Below, piece by piece: positions 18,292 through 26,589 of a stretch of DNA of 64,000 nucleotides. Location: positions 1,488,001 through 1,552,000 of the forward strand of contig CAVSBZ010000005.1 in the NCBI GenBank assembly GCA_963726315.1. Reading direction: 5' to 3'. The DNA comes from FEB-25 sp963726315. GTDB lineage: Bacteria > Chloroflexota > Anaerolineae > Anaerolineales > UBA4823. The position numbers were made by a program, and so were the translations under genes. The notes under the pieces were generated by a model. The model was given only the letters and a program-made list of their open reading frames with translations, did not search any database and was not told the DNA's origin. How positions within the stretch are numbered: position 1 is the stretch's first letter; each line of letters begins with the position of its first letter.

Positions 18292-18636
18292 CTGGAAAAC
18301 TTAGAAATTGCGCGTGAGATTATTAACTATTTAGAGGAAAAAAAAGGCGAAAATTTGGTATTGATCGACATAAAGCATCTGTCAGTATTTGCCGACTACT
18401 TTATTATATGTTCTGGAACGAGCGACCGAATGTTACATGCCTTAGCAAGTTCAGTGATCGAGTTTATCCATAATAACTACAAATGGCCAGCTCGCTCAGA
18501 AGGCGAGCCTAGTGAAGGATGGGTTTTGATTGACGCCGGGGACATCATTGTGCATTTATTCTCGCCAGAACAGAGAAATTATTACAAACTTGAGGATCTC
18601 TGGTCCCAGGGAAAAATTCTTCTTCATCTACAATAA
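18292..18636 (+). CDS. rsfS: Ribosomal silencing factor RsfS, apparent CTG start
   Basis: RsfS binds ribosomal protein uL14 and blocks subunit joining when nutrients are low. The conserved blocks are DYFIICSGTSDRMLHALA and GWVLIDAGDIIVHLFS followed by the YYKLEDLW end. The family N terminus (a short helix before VLIDIKHLSVFADYF) is encoded upstream of the first TTG at 18355, back to a TGA at 18286. The only start-like codon there is CTG 18292, which has agaggtg (18281-18287) at ideal spacing. That gives 114 residues, the usual length. A TTG start at 18355 would cut off the first helix. A miscalled ATG is the simple alternative. Confidence 0.85.
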   Translation: MENLEIAREIINYLEEKKGENLVLIDIKHLSVFADYFIICSGTSDRMLHALASSVIEFIHNNYKWPARSEGEPSEGWVLIDAGDIIVHLFSPEQRNYYKLEDLWSQGKILLHLQ

Positions 18637-18650
18637 AACACAATAAATTG

Positions 18651-19508
18651 ATGGAAGAGATCGATTTCAACATTAGGACAGCTGTACCTTCAGATCGATC
18701 TCGATTAGCTAATCTGATTCATTTTGGCTCACATATTCACCAGCACCTTGATTGGAAACCTCCATTAGAATGGATCGGGAGTACACCGTATTTAATTGCC
18801 GAGCATGATACTGATATTGCAGGAACTCTAGCCTGCCCACCAGAATTGCCTGAAGTTGCCTGGATACGCTTATTTGCAGTAAACTCATTGATCAATGAGG
18901 GGAGAGCATGGAATTTATTGTGGGGAGCTGCCTCACAGGAATTATCTCGGGGAGGGAAAATAAGCGTTGCAGCAATTTCGCTGCAAAGTTGGTTTAATCA
19001 ACTACTCGAAAATAGTGAATTCATCCATACCGATAATGTAGTCGTCCTGATGTGGGAAGGATCAACAACACTTCCACCACCGTCACAGAATGAGATAAGC
19101 ATACGTTCGATGCTCCCGGAGGACTTGGAGCTAACAACGAAAATCGATCATGATGCGTTCCAACCAATTTGGAAAAACTCGTTTGACTCATTATCTCTCG
19201 CTTATGGCCAATCAACACAAGCCAGTGTGGCGGAATTTGGGGATGAGATTGTAGGTTATCAATTTAGTACAATCAGCTCAATGGGGGGACATTTAGCTCG
19301 TCTGGCAGTTAAGCAGAATGTGCAGGGTAAAGGGATTGGTTATGCCATCGTTTATCAGTTATTAAACCAGTTTATCAAGCAAGGGGTTAAACACGTAACT
19401 GTCAATACCCAGAAAAGCAACATCGCCAGCCTGGGCCTCTATGTAAAAGCAGGATTTGCCTTCACAGGCGAATCTTACCAGGTGTATCAATACATGATCG
19501 ATGAATGA
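18651..19508 (+). CDS. GNAT-family N-acetyltransferase, two-domain
   Basis: The chain is 285 residues, about twice a single GNAT domain. The C-terminal half (about residues 150-285) has the acetyl-CoA site LARLAVKQNVQGKGIGYAIV and the closing block NIASLGLYVKAGFAFTGES. The N-terminal half has a GNAT-like start (IRTAVPSDRSRLANLI) but no clear Q/RxxGxG/A, so it may be a non-catalytic copy. ATG 18651 is used rather than the overlapping TTG at 18648. The substrate is unknown. It lies 14 bp after rsfS and 9 bp before the hydrolase. Confidence 0.8.
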   Translation: MEEIDFNIRTAVPSDRSRLANLIHFGSHIHQHLDWKPPLEWIGSTPYLIAEHDTDIAGTLACPPELPEVAWIRLFAVNSLINEGRAWNLLWGAASQELSRGGKISVAAISLQSWFNQLLENSEFIHTDNVVVLMWEGSTTLPPPSQNEISIRSMLPEDLELTTKIDHDAFQPIWKNSFDSLSLAYGQSTQASVAEFGDEIVGYQFSTISSMGGHLARLAVKQNVQGKGIGYAIVYQLLNQFIKQGVKHVTVNTQKSNIASLGLYVKAGFAFTGESYQVYQYMIDE

Positions 19509-19517
19509 GGAGAATGA

Positions 19518-20429
19518 ATGGCACACAGTGAATTTGAACGGTCTTCCTATGATGGTATCAAGCTGTATTTTCAATGTTGGCAAACAGATCAAAATCTAAA
19601 AGGAATCGTATGCATGGTGCATGGGTTAGGGGAGCATAGTGGGAGATATACACATTGGGCTGCTTTACTCAACCAGGCTGGGTACGACTACCTGGCATAT
19701 GATCTGCGCGGTCATGGAAAATCAGGAGGGCAACGCGGACATGTATCTTCATTCGATGACTATGTCAAAGACACTGATATCCTTATAAAGGAAGCGCAGG
19801 AAAGATACCCCGGCATTCCGCTATTTTTATACGGTCACAGTTTGGGAGGTATTATCGTTAATTATTATGTTTTACTCCGGAAACCACAGTTAAACGGTGT
19901 TGTCGTCACTGCTTTGAGTAACAGAACATCACTTCAAGACCAAAAAATAAAAGTGATACTATCCAAAGTACTTGGGTCGATCGTCCCAAAGATGTCTATC
20001 GCGACGGGATTGGTTCCGGCGACCATTTCCAGAGATCAAGAAATCGTGGAACGTTACGTGAATGATCCTCTTGTGCACGATCAGGTTTCCGTTGGATGGG
20101 GTAAAAGCGCGCTGGAAACGATCGTGTGGACCGATCATCATGTGGGAGAATGGACTTTACCGGTATTATTTATGCATGGTGAAGATGACCAGCTTGGCTT
20201 CGCTGATGGGAGCCGTGAATTTGCCGGCAAGATAAAAGGTGATTGTACGTTAAAAATTTGGACTGGACTTTACCACGAAGTCCATAATGAACCGGAGAAG
20301 GAACAAGTATTCGCATATTTGCTTGATTGGCTTGACGCACATTCCAATTCAGCAGAGTTAAAATTTCTACTGGACAAAGATGAATACTCGTGGGAAAATT
20401 CAAACCCGATGATAATTACTCAGGAGTAA
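19518..20429 (+). CDS. Alpha/beta hydrolase, monoacylglycerol lipase-like
   Basis: The protein matches the serine aminopeptidase/monoacylglycerol lipase group. It has the oxyanion region VHGLGEHSGRYTHWA, YDLRGHGKSGGQRGH, the nucleophile elbow FLYGHSLGGII (Ser), the acid HGEDDQLGF (Asp), and the base GLYHEVHNE (His). The catalytic triad is complete. No signal peptide is visible, so it probably acts in the cytoplasm on monoglycerides or lysophospholipid-like esters. It has a ggagaatga site and lies just before the DsbA-like gene. Confidence 0.85.
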   Translation: MAHSEFERSSYDGIKLYFQCWQTDQNLKGIVCMVHGLGEHSGRYTHWAALLNQAGYDYLAYDLRGHGKSGGQRGHVSSFDDYVKDTDILIKEAQERYPGIPLFLYGHSLGGIIVNYYVLLRKPQLNGVVVTALSNRTSLQDQKIKVILSKVLGSIVPKMSIATGLVPATISRDQEIVERYVNDPLVHDQVSVGWGKSALETIVWTDHHVGEWTLPVLFMHGEDDQLGFADGSREFAGKIKGDCTLKIWTGLYHEVHNEPEKEQVFAYLLDWLDAHSNSAELKFLLDKDEYSWENSNPMIITQE

Positions 20430-20433
20430 TTAA

Positions 20434-21174
20434 ATGACCTTAAGTAAACGAGAAGAGATAAAAGCGCAGAGAACCAAGAAAAAACGCCAAAAACGGATTA
20501 CGACGGTTTTATGGGTAGGAGGTGTAATCGTTTTTCTATTGCTACTGTTTGCCTCACCAACCATCATCAATAGTTTAAAACCTGCGGGCAGCTTTGTGGC
20601 GATTACCCCAACTGTACGGCCAATGGAAAGTGGAAAAGCCGTTGGAGACCCAAATGCGAAGGTAAAAATTGAGGTGTTCGAAGATTTTCAATGCCCGGCT
20701 TGCAAGGAATTTACGGATGCGGTAGAAACGCAGCTGATGCAAAGCACTTATATCACCAGTGGACAAGTATATTACGAATTCATCCAGCACCCGTTTCTTG
20801 ATGGTAATTCGATCACGAAAGAGTCACAACAGGCTGCCAATGCAAGTATGTGTGCTCTGGCACAGGAAAAATTTTGGGATTACCACGACATTCTCTTTGC
20901 AAACCAAAACGGAGAGAATATTGGCGCATTTACCGATAAACGCTTACAAGCATTTGCTGAATCAATTGGCCTGGATATGACTGCATTTAATAAGTGCTTT
21001 AAAGCCAATACTTATTCCAGTGAAATAGAAGCTGAATACCAGCAGGGTGTGTCAGCAGGTGTCACCAGCACTCCTACAGTATTTTTGAATGGGGTAGATG
21101 TCTCTCCAGGTGTAATTCCAACCTATGATCAATTAAAAACCGCCATAGACGCAGCTTTGGCGAGCGGCGGCTAA
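20434..21174 (+). CDS. Membrane-anchored DsbA-family thiol oxidoreductase
   Basis: A basic N terminus is followed by one membrane helix (about residues 24-46, VLWVGGVIVFLLLLFASP). The rest is an extracytoplasmic DsbA-like thioredoxin domain. The active site is CPAC in EVFEDFQCPACKEF, and the cis-proline loop is SAGVTSTPTVFLNG. GDPNAKVKIEVF is typical of the DSBA/BdbD-type group that makes or reshuffles disulfides in exported proteins. No DsbB/VKOR partner is nearby. A ggag site precedes the ATG and a strong terminator follows the gene. Confidence 0.88.
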   Translation: MTLSKREEIKAQRTKKKRQKRITTVLWVGGVIVFLLLLFASPTIINSLKPAGSFVAITPTVRPMESGKAVGDPNAKVKIEVFEDFQCPACKEFTDAVETQLMQSTYITSGQVYYEFIQHPFLDGNSITKESQQAANASMCALAQEKFWDYHDILFANQNGENIGAFTDKRLQAFAESIGLDMTAFNKCFKANTYSSEIEAEYQQGVSAGVTSTPTVFLNGVDVSPGVIPTYDQLKTAIDAALASGG

Positions 21175-21191
21175 GGCGATAATTAGTTCAC

Positions 21192-21224
21192 AAAAGAGAG
21201 CGTTAGACAATAACGCTCTCTTTT
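21192..21224 (+). terminator. Perfect 14-bp hairpin terminator between convergent genes
   Basis: The arms aaaagagagcgtta and taacgctctctttt pair without mismatch around a 5-base loop. A-rich and T-rich flanks lie on both sides, so it can act in both directions. It separates the DsbA-like gene (plus) from the cobalamin adenosyltransferase gene (minus). Confidence 0.88.
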
Positions 21225-21246
21225 ATTCGAATCAAGATCGACACGA

Positions 21247-21795
21247 TTATTCAATAGCTAGTGTAGAATGGACGTTTCCCGCGGCTTGATTTTCCAACAA
21301 TTCTAATACAAAGCACAACGAAGATAACCTGTTCATATAATGTATTAATTCTCGATTTGCTAGTTTATGCGAGTGCAATAAACGGGCAAGATGGCGTTCA
21401 GCTCGCCTGACGACCGTGCGTGCCAAATCGATGGCTGCACCCGCGGTCGAATCACCGGGCACGATAAATTTATCAGGAATAACCACCATCGAACTGATAT
21501 CATCGATACGAGATTCCAGCCAGCTTACTCTCTCCGCGTTGATGACACGAAAACGTGAGGCATTTTCTTGGGTGGCAGCAACTTCTGACATGATGTGATA
21601 TAAATCTCTTTGAACATCCAGTAATATAGGAGAGGTTTCTGGGGAAATGCTCAGCGTGCGAGCCAGGGCAATAGCTGCATTGGCTTCATCGATTGCGCCT
21701 ACAGCTTCTATGCGACGATCATACTTAGGTGCCCTTCCTTCACCCAACAAGCTGGTATAGCCATCATCACCTTTTTTGGTGTAAAATCTTGTCAT
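21247..21795 (-). CDS. PduO-type cob(I)alamin adenosyltransferase
   Basis: The enzyme attaches the adenosyl group from ATP to cob(I)alamin, making coenzyme B12. It has the N-terminal ATP loop TKKGDDGYTSLLGEG, the helix VGAIDEANAAIALAR, the key PGDSTAGAAIDLARTVVRRAER block in the second half, and the closing YMNRLSSLCFVLE helix. Length of 182 residues is typical. It is not surrounded by other B12 genes. It predicts B12-dependent mutases or reductases elsewhere in the genome. The start is divergent from the zinc-ribbon gene, with 30 bp between them. Confidence 0.9.
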   Translation of the reverse strand: MTRFYTKKGDDGYTSLLGEGRAPKYDRRIEAVGAIDEANAAIALARTLSISPETSPILLDVQRDLYHIMSEVAATQENASRFRVINAERVSWLESRIDDISSMVVIPDKFIVPGDSTAGAAIDLARTVVRRAERHLARLLHSHKLANRELIHYMNRLSSLCFVLELLENQAAGNVHSTLAIE

Positions 21796-21825
21796 GGTAT
21801 AAGCTTACCTGAAAGGAGTGTTTGT

Positions 21826-22032
21826 ATGCAAATTCGATGTCAGAATTGTCACCGACCGTTTGGTTTGGATAAGGCGATTGTTCATGCTGCATTAGACCAA
21901 ATGGCAAGTGAGCATCAAGGGCATTATAACGTCCACTGCCCTCACTGTGGGAAGTCTAATCATGTCTCAAAGATCGAGTTACAGCGCGCAGCTCCCGATT
22001 GGAAGGAAGTCACGCCGCAAACAAACCAATAA
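21826..22032 (+). CDS. Small zinc-ribbon protein
   Basis: The 68-residue protein has two Cys pairs, IRCQNCHRPF and VHCPHCGKSN, separated by 30 residues including several His. This is a classic zinc ribbon for a small nucleic-acid- or protein-binding module. A strong aaggag site precedes the ATG and a terminator follows, so it is a stand-alone gene. I do not recognise a named family. Similar short CxxC-CxxC proteins are common conserved hypotheticals in Anaerolineae. Confidence 0.72.
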   Translation: MQIRCQNCHRPFGLDKAIVHAALDQMASEHQGHYNVHCPHCGKSNHVSKIELQRAAPDWKEVTPQTNQ

Positions 22033-22044
22033 TTAGCTATAAAT

Positions 22045-22082
22045 GGGGCTGCCCGAAATTTCAGGCAGCTCCTCAATTTTTA
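22045..22082 (+). terminator. Hairpin terminator after the zinc-ribbon gene
   Basis: The arms ggggctgcc and ggcagctcc pair (one G-T) around a central region that can extend with gaaatttc. The hairpin is followed by tcaattttt. It lies between convergent genes and can end the plus-strand transcript; A-rich sequence on the other side is weaker. Confidence 0.8.
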
Positions 22083-22087
22083 ATGGA

Positions 22088-22918
22088 TTAAAACAAGACC
22101 ATTGCCAATTCCCGGCGATATTGCAGGGTTAATGGGTGGTTATCTCCAAGAAGTTCAAACAAACCGAGCAGGATTTTTCTCACGCCATCGTTCTGGAAAT
22201 GCTTATCCTGACGAAGGATATCAATCAGCCCGTCCATTGCAGCGGCAATATTACCCCGTTTAATCAACCGGAGTGCATTATGGTAAGCGGCAATTAGAGG
22301 ATCATCACTATCTCCAGGAATAGTGTTTTCAGCCACCAAACCGTCATACAACGGACGGAGTAGTTCCATATGTGAATATTCAGGGCTGGCTGGAAACTCA
22401 ACCATTATCTTCTTCGCCTCTGAATATGCACCTTGTAACAAAGATGATTTCAGCAACCCTAATAACCCTGCAGGATGATTGGGTGATTTTGCCAGGAATT
22501 GATGAAAAGACTTTCCAGCTTCCTGCCAATCCATCGATTCCAGCTGGCTTTGACCTTTTTCCAACAGTAAATCAATCTGGCTAGGAGCCAGGTTGCGGAT
22601 GAATTCGCGTACTCGCGGTTCGGGTTGCAATCCAAGAAACTCAGAGACGACATGACCATCTCGAAAAGCCTTTATATTCGGGATACTGCGGACATTATAA
22701 CGAAGAGCGATATTCGGATTATCATCGACGTTCAATTTAGCCAACCGATAAGAACCTTGCGCATCTTCCGCTAATTTCTCAAGCAGGGGAGTAAGTGTCT
22801 TGCACGGGCGGCACCATTCAGCCCAGAAATCTACAATCACGGGAATCTGGTTTGAGTAAGCAATTACTTCAAATTCAAAATCTGCTTCGGTTACAACTTT
22901 TATATAATCTGATGTCAT
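22088..22918 (-). CDS. Thioredoxin-TPR co-chaperone of the YbbN/CnoX type
   Basis: Residues 1-110 are a thioredoxin domain with active site DFWAEWCRPCKTLTP and cis-Pro region RSIPNIKAF. Residues about 115-276 are helical repeats (TPR-like, with AGKSFHQFLAKSPNHPAGL). This layout matches YbbN/CnoX proteins, which hold unfolded proteins and pass them to GroEL. The CRPC motif is intact, as in the redox-active members, unlike E. coli YbbN. It lies 12 bp downstream of a small conserved gene and is probably in its operon. Confidence 0.83.
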   Translation of the reverse strand: MTSDYIKVVTEADFEFEVIAYSNQIPVIVDFWAEWCRPCKTLTPLLEKLAEDAQGSYRLAKLNVDDNPNIALRYNVRSIPNIKAFRDGHVVSEFLGLQPEPRVREFIRNLAPSQIDLLLEKGQSQLESMDWQEAGKSFHQFLAKSPNHPAGLLGLLKSSLLQGAYSEAKKIMVEFPASPEYSHMELLRPLYDGLVAENTIPGDSDDPLIAAYHNALRLIKRGNIAAAMDGLIDILRQDKHFQNDGVRKILLGLFELLGDNHPLTLQYRRELAMVLF

Positions 22919-22930
22919 ATACTTTTTATT

Positions 22931-23353
22931 TTATTCGTCTTCCGGGGCGATCGTTCCTGGTTGGGTTACGTCTAGCACTTCACCGTGCACGTTTATCCTG
23001 ACGCGGAAACCCATCATCCCCATATAAGCGCGTCCTTCTTCAGGGATTCCTGAATTTAAAACAGCTTCAAATTGCTGTTCCAGGTTTTTTAATTGGTTTT
23101 CAATAAGTGCACGGGAAAAGATATCTTCCTGACCAAGCATTTTTGCGGTTTGATCTGCTAGCTCATCCTCATGCCCTTCGATCATTTTACTCATTGACAA
23201 TAATACCTGTCGATCAACCATTTCTGATGGGATGTGGCGGTGAAATCCGGCATCATTTACTACATAGCACGGCTCACCTCCAACCAATGTGACATCGACT
23301 GGCTGGTCATTTTCATCAAATATCAAACCTTTGAAGAGGGGTTGGTATCCCAT
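22931..23353 (-). CDS. Conserved hypothetical protein, cytoplasmic
   Basis: The 140-residue protein is acidic, with no signal peptide or membrane segment. It contains a beta-rich start (FKGLIFDENDQPVDVTLVGG) and a long central helix with ELADQTAKMLGQEDIF, then a beta-rich end (GMMGFRVRINVHGEVLDV). I do not recognise the family. It is the first gene of a pair with the thioredoxin-TPR protein, so a link to protein folding or redox care is possible but not shown. Confidence 0.6.
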   Translation of the reverse strand: MGYQPLFKGLIFDENDQPVDVTLVGGEPCYVVNDAGFHRHIPSEMVDRQVLLSMSKMIEGHEDELADQTAKMLGQEDIFSRALIENQLKNLEQQFEAVLNSGIPEEGRAYMGMMGFRVRINVHGEVLDVTQPGTIAPEDE

Positions 23354-23472
23354 TAACCTATATCCTAATTTTGATGAGTGCCTGCGATAACCACAAGAAC
23401 ACTAACATCGGACTGATCAAATGAATTGAATAAAATGGTCCGCTGTTTTGCATCAAAGATCATCAAAATTAT

Positions 23473-24588
23473 CTATCCAATTATATCTACGATCGTTCCC
23501 GCCTTCTCATATATTCCTTCATGTTCTGGAGGAACATCAGGCTTTGTCCATAGATATACCCATTTAGATGCTTGGGGCGTCAAATTGATACATCCGTGAC
23601 TGCGAGGTCGACCGAAATTATTATGCCAATAAGTACCGTGGAATGCAATCCCTTCCTCGGTAATATAAGAATTCCAGGGGACGCCTGGCAAATCATATCC
23701 GTTTGCAGCGAGATTGCCACGTGCCATATGCCGTGAAGCTCGCTTATGAAAAGTTGTATGCCTGCCCGTCGGTGTGGAATAATCGCCGTTACTAAATACC
23801 GCGCCTGAAGCTACCCGAGCCATAAATACTGGCTGGTCATATTCATATGCAATCATCACTTGTTGGGGAATATACACCTCAATCCGTTTCTCGTAAGCAG
23901 GTATATCGGTGGAAATAGGATTCAACTCTTCAGGTGGTATCAGGCGGAGGTGTTGTGGAATGACATAATAGGTATATTCCCATTTATCATCCTTTACCCC
24001 ATACCACGGGTTACCTTCTGAATCCTGCACCAGCTCTACCACCCAGTAGGTAGTGGCATAATAAAAACGATAAGCGACTGGTTCTTCTGTACCTGGATCC
24101 CAATGCGCATCTGTAAACGGTACCGTAACTTCAGCCAGTGTGCCATCCGGAGGAATTTGGGTGACGATCGTATTCGTTCTGGTAAAAACCGGTTGGAGAA
24201 CACCAGAGTGCACATATCCTTCGCCACCCACTTGATACCATACTGTATTAAAAGAGTCTTCAGATTTGCCAACAGTAATGCCGGTTATGGAAAGAACCGT
24301 ATCAAGATAATAATTGTTTACACGGTTGCCATCGAATGAAGGTGTATCATAAACAATTGCCGAAGGTTCTAAGACCCGGCCTTGCTGGTCAGGTGATAAT
24401 GTTTGAACTAAATAACCATTTTTCAAATAATCTTGGGGTGAGTAAGTTCCAAAATCCTGGTTGAGAATACGGGCAATACTCCTGACTGGAGGAAAAACCA
24501 ATCCGATGGCAGCGGATAGACCGACAGTTCCTAACCTCAAGAAATCACGGCGATTTATCAATTTAGATCCAAATTGAGGATGCTTCAT
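23473..24588 (-). CDS. L,D-transpeptidase (YkuD) with Tat-type signal
   Basis: The enzyme cross-links or edits peptidoglycan outside the membrane. The N terminus has a twin-arginine signal, INRRDFLRLGTVGLSAAIGL. The middle part (about 80-220) has two SH3-like stretches. The C-terminal YkuD domain holds HGTYWHNNFGRPRSHGCINL, where the HxxxxxxxxxxSHGC pattern gives catalytic His and Cys. I use ATG 24588. The frame extends to 24645 but would overlap the upstream gene. It is third in a minus-strand operon after the amidase and another YkuD protein. Tat export of an L,D-transpeptidase is less usual than Sec export. Confidence 0.87.
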   Translation of the reverse strand: MKHPQFGSKLINRRDFLRLGTVGLSAAIGLVFPPVRSIARILNQDFGTYSPQDYLKNGYLVQTLSPDQQGRVLEPSAIVYDTPSFDGNRVNNYYLDTVLSITGITVGKSEDSFNTVWYQVGGEGYVHSGVLQPVFTRTNTIVTQIPPDGTLAEVTVPFTDAHWDPGTEEPVAYRFYYATTYWVVELVQDSEGNPWYGVKDDKWEYTYYVIPQHLRLIPPEELNPISTDIPAYEKRIEVYIPQQVMIAYEYDQPVFMARVASGAVFSNGDYSTPTGRHTTFHKRASRHMARGNLAANGYDLPGVPWNSYITEEGIAFHGTYWHNNFGRPRSHGCINLTPQASKWVYLWTKPDVPPEHEGIYEKAGTIVDIIG

Positions 24589-24593
24589 TACGA

Positions 24594-25649
24594 TCAATCG
24601 TGAATGTTCACCAACGTGCCGACATCTGCCCAATAAAAAAGCCACTCAGCATCTGGAATGGTCAAGTTGATACACCCATGGCTCATTGGTGTACCGAAAT
24701 TACTGTGCCAATAGGTTCCGTGAAGCCCATATCCAGAGTAAAAATACATGACATAAGGTACATTGGGCAGGTAATAACCCGGTCCTGCCATATCAGCATA
24801 TTCATATTTGACATAAATATGAAATTGACCTGTCACTGTGGGGTGTTGCCAGGTGCCGGTAGAGACTAGAAAAGAAGCAACGACTGTATCACCTTCATAT
24901 GCATAACTCATCTGGTCTGATAAATCCACATCGATCCAACGCTCTCCACCTCCTGACGGAGGCGGTTCATACACAACAGGTTCGTCCGTTGGATATGGTG
25001 TATCAGTCGGATACGGAGTGAAAGTTGGGGTAAATGTTTCCGTCGGTGTGGCTGTCGGCGTCTCGGTCGGAGTTGAGGTTGGTGTTTCGGTGGGAGTTGG
25101 AGAAGGGGTAATGGTAGGTGTATTGGTGGGTGTGGGGGTGTTTGAAGCCTTTACTACACCATTCTGGGCAGCCATTAATTCCTTAGGACCGGAAAATATC
25201 GAAGTAAAATAAAAACCCATCGCAGGTGAGACAAGCGCACAAGTGATAACCACAAGCAAGCCTAGTGTAAGAACCCACCAATGGAAACTGATTCTCTTTT
25301 TAGGTATAGATCTGGTTGTTGGGACAGCATGGGTGGCTAATACTAAGGGTTTCGTAGGGGTTGAGGTGCCTGGACGAGAAATTGGCTGCGCTCGAACGCG
25401 TTTAATCGCCCAATGCATGCCTTCTTTGGCACGTTGGCTGTGAGGATTAATTGCTAATGCTTTTTCTAAGTATGCAATGCTGGCACGAGGTGAAGAAACA
25501 GCTGCAAGCCAAAGCCACGGCTCCTCTAAATCAGGATTAATACCTGCTGCTACCCGGGCCCAATAGCGGGTTTTTGAATGATTCCCCTGACGGTAAGCAA
25601 TCCGGGCATTCTCAAGAGCATTTCGAAGGGTATCTGCATTGTCATTCAT
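24594..25649 (-). CDS. Membrane-anchored L,D-transpeptidase with TPR-like cytoplasmic part
   Basis: The order is a helical TPR-like N-terminal region (residues 1-75, AYLEKALAINPHSQRAKEGM), one membrane helix (about 125-147, WVLTLGLLVVITCALVSP), a Thr/Pro linker of about 55 residues, and an extracellular YkuD domain. The catalytic pattern is HGTYWHSNFGTPMSHGCINL, the same as in the gene downstream. The start overlaps the amidase stop by 4 bp. Two L,D-transpeptidases in tandem suggest division of work in cell-wall cross-linking. The cytoplasmic repeat domain attached to a wall enzyme is unusual. Confidence 0.85.
   Translation of the reverse strand: MNDNADTLRNALENARIAYRQGNHSKTRYWARVAAGINPDLEEPWLWLAAVSSPRASIAYLEKALAINPHSQRAKEGMHWAIKRVRAQPISRPGTSTPTKPLVLATHAVPTTRSIPKKRISFHWWVLTLGLLVVITCALVSPAMGFYFTSIFSGPKELMAAQNGVVKASNTPTPTNTPTITPSPTPTETPTSTPTETPTATPTETFTPTFTPYPTDTPYPTDEPVVYEPPPSGGGERWIDVDLSDQMSYAYEGDTVVASFLVSTGTWQHPTVTGQFHIYVKYEYADMAGPGYYLPNVPYVMYFYSGYGLHGTYWHSNFGTPMSHGCINLTIPDAEWLFYWADVGTLVNIHD
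24981..25141 (-). repeat. Thr/Pro-rich linker repeat
   Basis: On the minus strand this DNA encodes repeated TPTxTPT units and two copies of YPTDTPYPTDEP-like units. It is an unfolded spacer between the membrane helix and the YkuD domain. Such linkers also occur in the penicillin-binding protein (34593-34770) and the membrane protein at 57688. The repetition makes an open frame on the other strand (25018-25212), which is not a gene. Confidence 0.8.
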
Positions 25650-26467
25650 GGCACTGGAGTTGCATTTACATCTTCATTACGAATAAAGCAAAGGATACCA
25701 GAAGTAATTCCATCGGCAATGACACCTGGTTTTTCAGTTAAGATCTGGCGGTCCAGGTTCATAAATCCAGTCTCGATAATCGCAGCAGGCGTATCTGGGT
25801 TAATCTCATTAAAGGCATGGTAATTACTCATGTCTCCGGTAACACTCCCCGAATGAAAAGGTAACCCGGTGATGGAGGCGTACCTGGTACGCAAGCAGGT
25901 AGTCAACCTAGCTGCCTGCTCGGGGTACTTGGTGGAGATGGCTGCGGCAACCTTAAAACCTGTAGCCTGATCATTGATATAATCACACGAGTCAGCGTGT
26001 AATGAGACTAATGCCAGGGCATGATAGTCAGTTAGTCTTGGGTCAAATTCTGCTAATAAATCGACATCATACCCTTGGGCGATGAGCTTTTCGCGAACTA
26101 TACTGGCCACATTCAAGTTGATGTCAGATTCACGAAATCCACCCAGAGCGTCGGAACAGACCGCACCTGAATCATTTCCGGAGTGACCTGCAACGATGCC
26201 GATACGTGGATTAACACGAGGGGTTGTTGTTGGTATTCCAGCTTGAGGTGTTGCCTTTTGCGCTGATAGAGCGTTAGATATCTTTTCAGAAAGACCTCCG
26301 GGTAATAATCCAGGTTCGGTCCAGGCAGTGAACAGAGTTGCAATGACGAATGCCACGACAATCACAATTTCAAGCTGCCTGAACATCCCACCGGATGTGT
26401 TATGAGAGGTGGAGATAGCTTTTTCAACCGGATCGTTGGCAGTAGAGGTTGTTTCTTCGGTCATCAT
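25646..26467 (-). CDS. N-acetylmuramoyl-L-alanine amidase (Amidase_3) with membrane anchor
   Basis: The enzyme cuts the bond between muramic acid and the stem peptide of peptidoglycan. A membrane helix near residues 30-47 (QLEIVIVVAFVIATLFTAW) precedes a linker and the catalytic domain. Zinc ligands and the catalytic Glu are visible: His in IVAGHSGNDSG, Glu in GGFRESDINLN, His in LVSLHADSCDY, and Glu in AAIIETGFMN. It is the first gene of a three-gene cell-wall operon. The start is not preceded by a clear ribosome site. Confidence 0.87.
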   Translation of the reverse strand: MMTEETTSTANDPVEKAISTSHNTSGGMFRQLEIVIVVAFVIATLFTAWTEPGLLPGGLSEKISNALSAQKATPQAGIPTTTPRVNPRIGIVAGHSGNDSGAVCSDALGGFRESDINLNVASIVREKLIAQGYDVDLLAEFDPRLTDYHALALVSLHADSCDYINDQATGFKVAAAISTKYPEQAARLTTCLRTRYASITGLPFHSGSVTGDMSNYHAFNEINPDTPAAIIETGFMNLDRQILTEKPGVIADGITSGILCFIRNEDVNATPVP

Positions 26468-26522
26468 CCTGATACTACCTTAATTATTAATAGATGACAA
26501 GTGTTTTCTATGGTGAAAGTAC

Positions 26523-26551
26523 TTGACGTTGTAACGGTGAAATTGTATAGT
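26523..26551 (+). promoter_or_regulatory. Sigma-70-type promoter for the AMMECR1 gene
   Basis: TTGACG and TATAGT are separated by exactly 17 bases, 38 bp before the start codon. The leader then carries gaggag as ribosome site. Confidence 0.75.
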
Positions 26552-26589
26552 GTACTTAGCTGTGAGCATATTCCGAGGAGAGTGCATGT

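Noticed and set aside
25018..25212. Open frame on the plus strand with Val/Gly repeats (VGVSVGVEVGVSVGVG-like)
   Set aside because: It is the reverse complement of the Thr/Pro linker of the minus-strand YkuD gene. It has no ribosome site or known domain.
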